The notes under the pieces: generated by a model
The model's database searches: none
The model's input: only the letters and a program-made list of their open reading frames with translations
What the model was told of the DNA's origin: nothing
Shown here: piece after piece, positions 1-7,265 of the stretch
Position numbering within the stretch: position 1 is the stretch's first letter
Layout: the number at the start of each line of letters is the position of its first letter
Position numbers and translations under genes: made by a program
Assembly (NCBI RefSeq): GCF_900092135.1
Contig: NZ_FMYF01000007.1
Span: 1 to 64,000, forward strand
Length of the DNA stretch: 64,000 nt
Reading direction: 5' to 3'
From: Raineyella antarctica
GTDB taxonomy: Bacteria; Actinomycetota; Actinomycetes; Propionibacteriales; Propionibacteriaceae

Positions 1-1194
1 GGGATCATCCCCGCTCACGCGGGGAGCACCACACGTCGATGTCCCACTCGCCCCGGTGACGGGGATCATCCCCGCTCACGCGGGGAGCACATGGAGGTGG
101 CCAGGCGGAGGATGCCCTCGTCGGGATCATCCCCGCTCACGCGGGGAGCACTGGGTGGGGGACGGCCGGCGGTCGGTTCAGGCCGGATCATCCCCGCTCA
201 CGCGGGGAGCACCCACACCAGTGTCGGCGGTGCTGTCTGGCTGACGGGATCATCCCCGCTCACGCGGGGAGCACTTCGGACCGCCTCGGCCGGTGACGTG
301 GACGAGCGGATCATCCCCGCTCACGCGGGGAGCACATCCGCGCCGGGCCCGGGCTGTACCGGTTGGACGGATCATCCCCGCTCACGCGGGGAGCACGTGC
401 CGGCGGCGATGGCCTGCTCGAGGCGGGCCGGATCATCCCCGCTCACGCGGGGAGCACGCACAGCGCCTGATGGGAGTCCTAGACCAGATGGGATCATCCC
501 CGCTCACGCGGGGAGCACCATCCGAGGCCGGTGTCGGTGTCGTAGATGCGGGGATCATCCCCGCTCACGCGGGGAGCACGTCGGTCGCGCCGCCGCCGAG
601 TTCGCGGAGCAGGGATCATCCCCGCTCACGCGGGGAGCACCCCATCCTCGAGGCGACCGGCCAACCCCACAGCGGATCATCCCCGCTCACGCGGGGAGCA
701 CGCCGGGGTCTACCTCGTGGCCGGGCGGGGTCGCGGATCATCCCCGCTCACGCGGGGAGCACGAGCGCGAGGTCCGGCACGAGATGCGGGAGGCGGGATC
801 ATCCCCGCTCACGCGGGGAGCACTCGTCAACGTCGTCGGCCTTGCGCACGATCCCGGGATCATCCCCGCTCACGCGGGGAGCACCCAGTAGCGGAAGTGG
901 ACCGTCCAGGGGGTGCCGGATCATCCCCGCTCACGCGGGGAGCACGCCGGCTACGGCCAGCCCGCCCAGGGCAATGGCGGATCATCCCCGCTCACGCGGG
1001 GAGCACTTCCCGGGTTGGTGTGGAGACGGCCCCGGCGCCTTCACGGATCATCCCCGCTCACGCGGGGAGCACGAGACTGGCATCTCGCGGAACACGCTCA
1101 AGTCCGGATCATCCCCGCTCACGCGGGGAGCACCCCGGCTACAGCGGAGGAGCCGCCGCCCCGCACGGATCATCCCCGCTCACGCGGGGAGCAC
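1..1194 (-). CRISPR. Type I-E CRISPR array, 20 repeats, continues past left edge
   Basis: Twenty identical 28-base repeats start at 2, 63, 124, 185, 247, 308, 369, 430, 491, 552, 613, 674, 735, 796, 857, 918, 979, 1045, 1106 and 1167. On the plus strand each begins GGATCATCC and ends GGGGAGCAC, around a CCCCGC/GCGGGG stem. Spacers are 33 bases except two: 213-246 (34) and 1007-1044 (38). The reverse complement, beginning GTGCTCCCCGCG and ending GGATGATCC, is the usual actinobacterial I-E repeat. Transcription is therefore on the minus strand, with the leader on the right beside cas2 and the newest spacer at 1134-1166. The base just before each plus-strand repeat (position 29 in E. coli style counting) is always G or C. 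No repeat is degenerate, so the leader-distal end lies outside the window. Long reading frames across the array are only translated repeats. Confidence 0.98.
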
Positions 1195-1238
1195 ACTTCC
1201 TCACTAGGGAAGATACCGACGCATCCCAACTTCCTGCA
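1195..1238 (-). promoter_or_regulatory. CRISPR leader (short)
   Basis: Only 44 bases separate the newest repeat from the cas2 stop codon. Orientation and position identify this as the leader that starts pre-crRNA transcription and marks the integration end. A typical leader is longer, so the functional leader and array promoter probably extend into the 3' end of cas2. I see no clear -35/-10 pair inside the 44 bases. Confidence 0.6.
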
Positions 1239-1586
1239 TCACTTCTTGCGGATCCGTCGATATCGAGCCGCCCTACTCACCCGGTCCTTCGGCTTCTCCT
1301 CAGTGACCAGGTTGGCCGCAGGGCGTCGCATCAGGGTCACGCCCTCGAAGTCGACCGGTTCCCACGCGTGGCCATGATTCCGAATCTCCATGCCCTGCTC
1401 GTTGCGAGCATTGAAGACCATCAGGGCCCGTCCGTTGCCCACCATTTCGATGACGATCCCCCAGAGTTCATCCCGGATGCGCGGGTTCACCCGACCTACG
1501 AATACTCCTGGGGCAACTTCCATGAGCCATCGGGTCAGATGGCCCCTCAATCCGGCTGGGACTGCAGTGAGCACTATGACGGTCAC
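1239..1586 (-). CDS. cas2: Cas2e, CRISPR adaptation nuclease-fold protein
   Basis: Cas2 of the type I-E (CT1978) kind bridges two Cas1 dimers in the integrase that captures and inserts spacers. The 115-residue product opens with a beta strand (TVIVLTAVP), has a VFVGRVNPRIRDELW segment typical of Cas2e, and ends in a basic tail (RAARYRRIRKK). It starts at a GTG whose bases overlap the cas1 stop (GTGA), so it is translationally coupled as the last gene of the operon. The array begins 44 bases downstream. Family and position agree, so the assignment is firm. Confidence 0.96.
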   Translation of the reverse strand: MTVIVLTAVPAGLRGHLTRWLMEVAPGVFVGRVNPRIRDELWGIVIEMVGNGRALMVFNARNEQGMEIRNHGHAWEPVDFEGVTLMRRPAANLVTEEKPKDRVSRAARYRRIRKK

Positions 1587-2518
1587 CAGGGAACCTCATA
1601 CGAGACGCCGCCGGCCACGGTTCCCACTTCCTCGTCCCAGAGGTGGATGACGTCGATCTCGAGTTGATCATCCTCCGAACCTGAGTCATCGAGCAGAGAC
1701 CGAATATCCCGCACGCATCGCTCGAGGAGTTTGCCATCTCTCATGGCATCCCGAACGGCTCGGCGGGTTTGGCCAGAGATGTCGTCCGGCTCCGTCGATG
1801 CCACCGCGAAAGCAATCGGGATCGTGAACTCCGCCTTGTAGAGATCTGCCACGTCGTACACGAATGAGCGGCTGTGTCCTGTGTGGACGAAACCCAGTCC
1901 CGGCGCGCACCCGAGTGCGACGATGACTGCGTGCACTACCCCGTACAGGGCGGAGTGTGCGGCAGACAGTGCCTGGTTGACGGCATCCCCAGCGGCATAG
2001 TCGTCGGGATCGTACGTCCGCTTGTCCCACGCAACACCCGTACGAGCCGATTCTGCGCGGTAGATCTGTCGAACCCTGGCACCTTCACGTCCGCGAAGCT
2101 GCTGCATAGTGGAGCCCTTGACGACCTCATCGGGAAAACGCATCTCGTACATGCGACGGGCGATCGCGAGACGACGATCACGGTGCGACACGGCAGTGGC
2201 CTGCGCCTCGAGAAGGCGGGTCGAGGATGCCAATGAGCGGCCGTGGGCGTAGTAGCGTACGCCCTCCTCCCCCACCCACACCGCGGTCGAACCGCTCTGC
2301 GCGATCAGCATCATGGCGTGGTGGGTGATCCGGGTTCCGGGCCCCAGGATGAGCACGTTCACGGCTGCCGCCGGAATGTGAACGGTGCCTTCGGCAGAGG
2401 TCGCCGTGATCGCGTTGCTGTCCCTGCTCAGCGTGCATCTCTCGAGGTAGACGAAGGTGAGACGGTCCGCCGCCCGCACGAGCTGACGCGCGGAGGGTGG
2501 CTTCGCTCCCGGGATCAT
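1583..2518 (-). CDS. cas1: Cas1e, CRISPR integrase
   Basis: Cas1 is the metal-dependent integrase subunit that with Cas2 inserts new spacers at the leader end. The start chosen is the ATG at 2518, inside an ATGA overlap with the cas6e stop; a longer open frame upstream is only read-through antisense to the normal gene order. The 311-residue product carries the family's catalytic triad: E145 in LRGREGARVR, H212 in GFVHTGHS and D225 in YDVADLYK. Aligned by these motifs they correspond to E. coli Cas1 E141, H208 and D221. All key residues are present, so adaptation should be functional. Confidence 0.97.
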   Translation of the reverse strand: MIPGAKPPSARQLVRAADRLTFVYLERCTLSRDSNAITATSAEGTVHIPAAAVNVLILGPGTRITHHAMMLIAQSGSTAVWVGEEGVRYYAHGRSLASSTRLLEAQATAVSHRDRRLAIARRMYEMRFPDEVVKGSTMQQLRGREGARVRQIYRAESARTGVAWDKRTYDPDDYAAGDAVNQALSAAHSALYGVVHAVIVALGCAPGLGFVHTGHSRSFVYDVADLYKAEFTIPIAFAVASTEPDDISGQTRRAVRDAMRDGKLLERCVRDIRSLLDDSGSEDDQLEIDVIHLWDEEVGTVAGGVSYEVPW

Positions 2519-3156
2519 GGAACGGCCAGGGTCATCAGGCCACAGCCGTACGCCTTGGCCCTTCCGATGCCTTGGGTCAGTGCTGTACGGAGCGCCTCTG
2601 GCTCGGTCACCACTCCGACCCCTTCGTACGTCACCGACGAGACCGTGACACGGCTCGTCTGGCGCCTGAAGGTGAGCACGCTGCGGGCAATGACGGCTGC
2701 GGTCGGCTCCTGGTCCGCAGTTTCCAGCGCGAGCCCGATCCGCTCCTGCCGATCCATCAGCCATGAAAGCTGCTGATCGACCGTCACGTGCCCCATGATC
2801 TTCTGGGTACCATCAGAGAGCCGGCCCCGATGGACCGGATTCGCCGTCAAGCGGAAGGCCCATCGTTGTCCGGCCTTCAGCCGACTGAGCAAGGGGTCGT
2901 AGGGCCGTGACTCGGCCGGAGCCTGGGTGGGCCATCCGGCTTGCTCGGCGACGTGCTCGAGATCCGGCTCGACCGCACTCACGACGTAGAGGGTCGCTTG
3001 CCCGTGCTCCTTGGAGTCCACGCGCCACAGCACCCGACCCGGGTCGGTTCCTGGCGCGAAGCCGGACCGGACTGCAGCATGCATTGCCTCCGGCGAGCCC
3101 ATGAGCTTGCGCGCACCACGCTTCTGCGGGTTCAGAGACAGTCTCGAGATGTTCAC
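2515..3156 (-). CDS. cas6e: Cas6e (CasE), pre-crRNA endoribonuclease
   Basis: Cas6e cuts the pre-crRNA at the base of each repeat hairpin and stays bound as the 3' cap of Cascade. The 213-residue protein has the tandem ferredoxin-fold length of the family. It carries the catalytic histidine at H26 (SPEAMHAAVR), the same number as in T. thermophilus Cse3, and the C-terminal glycine-rich RNA-binding loop GIGRAKAYGCGLMTLA. It overlaps cas5e upstream and cas1 downstream by four bases each. Its substrate is the repeat of the array at 1-1194, and probably also the degenerate repeat at 10339-10369. Confidence 0.97.
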   Translation of the reverse strand: MNISRLSLNPQKRGARKLMGSPEAMHAAVRSGFAPGTDPGRVLWRVDSKEHGQATLYVVSAVEPDLEHVAEQAGWPTQAPAESRPYDPLLSRLKAGQRWAFRLTANPVHRGRLSDGTQKIMGHVTVDQQLSWLMDRQERIGLALETADQEPTAAVIARSVLTFRRQTSRVTVSSVTYEGVGVVTEPEALRTALTQGIGRAKAYGCGLMTLAVP

Positions 3157-3863
3157 AACAGTCCCTCCAGGGCGGCGAAAGGATCATGGCCGCCGGATGC
3201 ACGTCCATCGGGATTCGCTACGTCTACGACGGTCTCAACGACTTCGCGGTAGGCGTAGCGGCGATCCTCAGGGTTGAACGAGAGCGGCACGTCACGGATA
3301 CGGCGGCGCGAAGCTTCCTCGGGAAGCACCTGCACGTCGGCCTGAACGCTGCACCGCACGGTTCGTGCTCGGCTGCGACGCTGCGATCTCCCCGCCTGCA
3401 ATGGCGTATCCAGCAGCATCTCACGGGGTTCCTTCTCCGAGATCGTCAGCAGGAGCGGCGGAACCGGGACGCAGGAGCGCCGGCCGAGAGCCAGCGGGAA
3501 CGCCGGGTCGACAATCGCGCTGGCCAACCCCTCCACCAGTGCGCTCGGACCTCCGAGGTAGGCGGTGAACACTGCATCGCTCAGGTAGAAGCGGTTCGAC
3601 AAGGGAATGTTGGCCTGGGGCCGCTTGGGATTGTGGGCCGTATGGAAGTCTCGGAGCACCTGCCCCTCCTGGTCGACGCGGACAGCGAGGGAGAGCCCGA
3701 CAAGATCCTCTATCTCGTCGACACGTCGTCGACCCTGTGCAGCAGCGAGCAGGCCCACGATCCCGCTCTTGGTGGGAGCGGTCTCGGTCGTTCGCCGGAC
3801 GAACCTGCTCTCGCTGCCCCAGCTCTGGAGTGGACCCGCAAGCCGTAGGACAAGCGTGCTCAT
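3153..3863 (-). CDS. cas5e: Cas5e (CasD), Cascade subunit
   Basis: Cas5e holds the 5' handle of the crRNA and, with Cse1, forms the foot of Cascade. The 236-residue product begins with the family signature LVLRLAGPLQSWGSESRF followed by PTKSGIVGLLAAA, which is typical of type I-E Cas5. The start at 3863 lies in a four-base overlap with the cas7e stop, and the 3' end overlaps cas6e. There is nothing unusual in sequence or length. Confidence 0.96.
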   Translation of the reverse strand: MSTLVLRLAGPLQSWGSESRFVRRTTETAPTKSGIVGLLAAAQGRRRVDEIEDLVGLSLAVRVDQEGQVLRDFHTAHNPKRPQANIPLSNRFYLSDAVFTAYLGGPSALVEGLASAIVDPAFPLALGRRSCVPVPPLLLTISEKEPREMLLDTPLQAGRSQRRSRARTVRCSVQADVQVLPEEASRRRIRDVPLSFNPEDRRYAYREVVETVVDVANPDGRASGGHDPFAALEGLL

Positions 3864-4981
3864 CCCCGCACCGCTCCAGCCGTAGCGGCACCGGCGACCC
3901 GAGCGCCCAGGTCTCCGAAGGCGACCGTGTCGCCGAGCCCGGCCAGCGACCCCAGGATGCCTGCGCGACCGGCGACGAACACCGACTCCGGCTGCTTCCA
4001 GGCCTGGTGGAGTTCCGCCGCATAACCTGCCAGCCGCTCCACGGCCGGTTGCACGAAGCCGCCGTCGGACACGACCGGTTCTTCGAAGGCCCCCACGAAG
4101 TTGAGCGGCTGTCCGCTGCGCACAGTCACCAAGGCGACATCGGGTGCCGTCCCGTTCGCAAAGGTGTTCTGCTTGCCACTGGGCATGCTGGTCAGGAAGG
4201 CCGTGATGAACGCCTCGACGGAACGACGAGTCGCGGCATCGTCGCCGAGGTTGCTGCGCAAGAGATCGACGTTGATCGTGGCGTACCGGTAGAAGGTCGT
4301 CGAGTAGAACTCGACCGTGCCGATCATCCCCGCCCCCGATTCGTCCTCTCCCTGCAGATCATCCACTGCGGTGAAGTAGTCGAACTCAGGAGTGACCGCA
4401 TGCACCCCCAGGGCATGGGCCACCTGGCACGCCGCGTCGACTCGGAGGTCGGGGGCATCGGCCACCATGCGCCCGAACAGTGCGATGTCCACGGAGTGGT
4501 CCCGATCAGCCAGCTCGTGCGGCCTGCCTGCCTTGATGGCGGCCGCCGGATCCTCGCTCGCCGCTGCCTCTACGGCGAGTCCCGCCAGTGCGTCGAGCTG
4601 CATCGCCGACAGAAAGATGAGATAGCCGGTCTGGGGAAGCTTGGCCTCCTCCCCCTTCCGGGCCTTCGGCGCCGCCGTCTTGATCTTGAGACCGCTGAGG
4701 ATCTCGACCGCCAGGGACTCCGCCCGATCGTCGAGTGTCGGATCGATGACGTGGATGCGTTCGACCAGGGCCTGCACGACGTCCCTCGTGCGGATACCCA
4801 GCTCAGACTTGTCCAGGGTCTCGGCGAAGGCCTCTCGGGTCGCCCGCTTCCACGCCTGGCTGGAGACCCGACCACGGCGAACCCCGCCGAACAGCGCGGT
4901 CTTGGGAGATCCTGTGTCATCACGGTTGATATTGGAAGGCGGCACGGTCTGCAGCACGTGGATGTCGATGGCGGTGTTCAT
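3860..4981 (-). CDS. cas7e: Cas7e (CasC/Cse4), Cascade backbone
   Basis: Cas7e polymerises along the spacer part of the crRNA, each subunit covering six bases and flipping out the sixth. The ATG at 4981 (MNTAIDIHVLQTVPPSNINRDD) is the classical start; the open frame runs 34 codons further upstream into cse2 and is not used. The product is 373 residues. The N-terminal motif PSNINRDDTGSPKTALFGG and the downstream SSQAWKRATREAF match Cse4/CasC. The start overlaps the cse2 stop as ATGA. Confidence 0.97.
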   Translation of the reverse strand: MNTAIDIHVLQTVPPSNINRDDTGSPKTALFGGVRRGRVSSQAWKRATREAFAETLDKSELGIRTRDVVQALVERIHVIDPTLDDRAESLAVEILSGLKIKTAAPKARKGEEAKLPQTGYLIFLSAMQLDALAGLAVEAAASEDPAAAIKAGRPHELADRDHSVDIALFGRMVADAPDLRVDAACQVAHALGVHAVTPEFDYFTAVDDLQGEDESGAGMIGTVEFYSTTFYRYATINVDLLRSNLGDDAATRRSVEAFITAFLTSMPSGKQNTFANGTAPDVALVTVRSGQPLNFVGAFEEPVVSDGGFVQPAVERLAGYAAELHQAWKQPESVFVAGRAGILGSLAGLGDTVAFGDLGARVAGAATAGAVRG

Positions 4982-5643
4982 GCGGAGACTCCTTCGGGAG
5001 GAACGGACGATGATGTTGTTTCGGGCTGGTCGGTCGACGGCGCAGAGCCGTTTGACCGCAGGTGGTGGAAGTCCCGTGCCCACCTGCGTTGGACCTCACT
5101 GACACGTCGGGGGTCCTGGAACGCCACCAGGTCGTCGGCGAAGCGTCCGTAGTCGAAGCCGACGTCGGCACTGCGCATCTGGGTGACCAGTGCACGGGCG
5201 TGGTGGGTGAGTTCGTCGAGCGATGCAGCGGTGGCAAGTTGGGTGAAGCGTCGGTAGACCGGGCCTTCGTGGACGTCCTCGGATGAGCTCTCCAGAGTCG
5301 ATGCCAGACGGCGAACAGCCTGGCCGAAAGGGGTCGACGTGTGCATCAGCATCGGTTTCGCCTGCTGGTGGACAGAGAACATCGTGAGGGCGATGTGAAC
5401 AGCGTTCTCCTCGGGGGTTGCAGCCTGACCCTGTCCTGCCCCGTCGAGGCCATCCAACGTGAGGTCCCAGATCTCCGGCACCGATCCGGGTTCCTTGCCG
5501 ACGCCACGACGGAGCTGTGCGAGTTGAGCTCGGCTCCGTGGGTTGAGTTGTCCACCGCCCGAGGGCACGAGGCGGTAGATGATTCCCTTGACGTAGTTCC
5601 CCACGTGACCGCTGGCTCGCGGGGTCGACTGCTGTTCGGTCAT
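4978..5643 (-). CDS. cse2: Cse2 (CasB), Cascade small subunit
   Basis: Cse2 forms the belly dimer of Cascade and stabilises the R-loop. The 221-residue product is mostly helical and contains the ENAVHIALTMFSVHQQ segment characteristic of CasB, with an N-terminal basic helix. The last 20 or so residues are Ser/Pro-rich and probably disordered, which makes it slightly longer than E. coli CasB. It is coupled to cse1 upstream (four-base overlap at 5640-5643) and cas7e downstream. Confidence 0.94.
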   Translation of the reverse strand: MTEQQSTPRASGHVGNYVKGIIYRLVPSGGGQLNPRSRAQLAQLRRGVGKEPGSVPEIWDLTLDGLDGAGQGQAATPEENAVHIALTMFSVHQQAKPMLMHTSTPFGQAVRRLASTLESSSEDVHEGPVYRRFTQLATAASLDELTHHARALVTQMRSADVGFDYGRFADDLVAFQDPRRVSEVQRRWARDFHHLRSNGSAPSTDQPETTSSSVPPEGVSA

Positions 5644-7265
5644 CCCTCGTTCCTTTCAGGATCACCGGATTGGGTGTCCGGCAGCACTTTCTGCAGTTCG
5701 TGGGTGAAGAAGCGTTCTGCCAGAGCCGCCGTCATGAAGATTGCCGCTCCGCCGGGCCCGGCGACCTGCCGGCCGATCACGGCTTGGTCACTGCACAGGT
5801 CGAGCTGTTCCCGAGCGAACTGCCGGGCCGTGGTACGGAGATAGGCCTTCCAGCCGGCTAGAGCTGCGTCGATGTCTGGCGCTCCTGCAAGCCTGCCGAT
5901 CCATGCTCGGGCACCGTGATCGATGCCGGCGAAGAAGCGTGCACGGATGTCACCGGCTGCCGCTTCGCCTGCATCCTCACCTCGCTCGCCCTCTGCTTTG
6001 GCGAGGTTGGAAGCCAAGCGTCCGAGGGCACGGGCCGTCTGCTCCGCGGCCAGGACAGCGTCGTCAACCAGGCCTCTCAGCTCGTCGCCCCTCTTCCCTT
6101 GCATGAGGAGTGCCACAGAAAGGTCCAGTTCGTCGCTCACGAGCTCCTCGACCACGGCCTCCTGCGATCCGTACGTGATCCCGACGGTCTGCAGTCGCAC
6201 CGGCAACTGCTCACCCGACTCCCACTCCACCTCGGCGATATGACACAAGGTGGCCGCCGGCAGGTACTGGCGATGGCCTTCGACCTCGCCCACTTCCGCG
6301 AGCATGGAGGGAAGAGCACGCCACATGCTGCGGGTCGGGTCGTGCTTGCGTGGCATGTAGACCGGTCGGCCGAACTTCTTTGACTGCGGCTTCGAGTAGC
6401 GCCAGCCGGTGAGGGTTTCGTACCTTTGCCGGTTCTGGGGCGTCATCTTGTCCCCTTGCGCGAGGACGACGCCGGTCACTCCTTCGCGGTCTCCCACGAG
6501 GCGAATGCGCCTGGATTGCCATGTCAGGAGCGACACGGTGCCCGGCGGGTCGGCCTCCGTGAAGTCCCGGCGAACCGCACTGGCCGGCTCGTCGAGCCTC
6601 CACACCGGTCGGTCCACGTCCCCCGACCGGTCGACGTCCTGTGGTACGAGATTGAGGATCAGCGTCTGCTCAAGGGTGCTCCCATGCACGACCAGACCTC
6701 CGAGCTGGCCGGCCCAGCCAGGGCCGATGGGGTAACCCCGACCACCCTTGACGAGGGGATCACCGACCGCACCGGATCTGATTCCGGACGGGTCGAAGGC
6801 TTGGCCGTGGACCAACCAGCGCGCCGCCTCCGCCGCTCGGATCCGCTCGGCCCCGCGTCTGCTCCGCATGCTGAAGAGGGCCTCACCGTTCGGAATGTCA
6901 GCGATGAGCTTCTCCAAACCGCTGATTTCGTTCCTGGCTGTGGCCAGTCCGGCAACCTGCATGAAGGGCCGTTCACCGTCGAAGAGCCAGAACCTGTCGT
7001 ACCAACGGTCGAGGTAGCCATCGATGACGCCCCGGGGGAGACCCTCGTCCCAGAGCCGCTCCCAATCGATCTCCTGCTGGAGGCTGTCGTAGACGATGGC
7101 CAACAGGAGTCGGAGGAAGGCGAACTCCTGGGTGGGCAGGTCGCCGGCAAGTCGTCGAAGGTCACTCGCCTGACGAAAAGTCTCCCGAAGTGACAGCTCC
7201 CTCGTCGATCCTGCTGCATTCTCCACCAGGAGGAACGGCTCGTCGACCAGGTTGAAGTCAGACAT
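5640..7265 (-). CDS. cse1: Cse1 (CasA/Cas8e), PAM-recognising large subunit
   Basis: Cse1 reads the PAM, nucleates the R-loop and recruits Cas3. The 541-residue protein starts FNLVDEPFLLVEN, the standard opening of CasA, followed by the helical block LRETFRQASDLRRLAGDLPTQ and a C-terminal four-helix bundle. It starts at the ATG at 7265, eight bases inside the end of cas3, so the two are translationally coupled. The PAM cannot be read directly from it. The array and the promoter-targeting element described here both point to a G or C at the last PAM position, with AAG as the best candidate. Confidence 0.96.
   Translation of the reverse strand: MSDFNLVDEPFLLVENAAGSTRELSLRETFRQASDLRRLAGDLPTQEFAFLRLLLAIVYDSLQQEIDWERLWDEGLPRGVIDGYLDRWYDRFWLFDGERPFMQVAGLATARNEISGLEKLIADIPNGEALFSMRSRRGAERIRAAEAARWLVHGQAFDPSGIRSGAVGDPLVKGGRGYPIGPGWAGQLGGLVVHGSTLEQTLILNLVPQDVDRSGDVDRPVWRLDEPASAVRRDFTEADPPGTVSLLTWQSRRIRLVGDREGVTGVVLAQGDKMTPQNRQRYETLTGWRYSKPQSKKFGRPVYMPRKHDPTRSMWRALPSMLAEVGEVEGHRQYLPAATLCHIAEVEWESGEQLPVRLQTVGITYGSQEAVVEELVSDELDLSVALLMQGKRGDELRGLVDDAVLAAEQTARALGRLASNLAKAEGERGEDAGEAAAGDIRARFFAGIDHGARAWIGRLAGAPDIDAALAGWKAYLRTTARQFAREQLDLCSDQAVIGRQVAGPGGAAIFMTAALAERFFTHELQKVLPDTQSGDPERNEG

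Noticed and set aside
56-1207. Long open frames over 1-1207 with repeated SSPLTRGA, IPAHAGST and DHPRSRGEH
   Set aside because: They are translations of the CRISPR repeat in three frames; there is no start context or codon signal, and spacers interrupt similarity.
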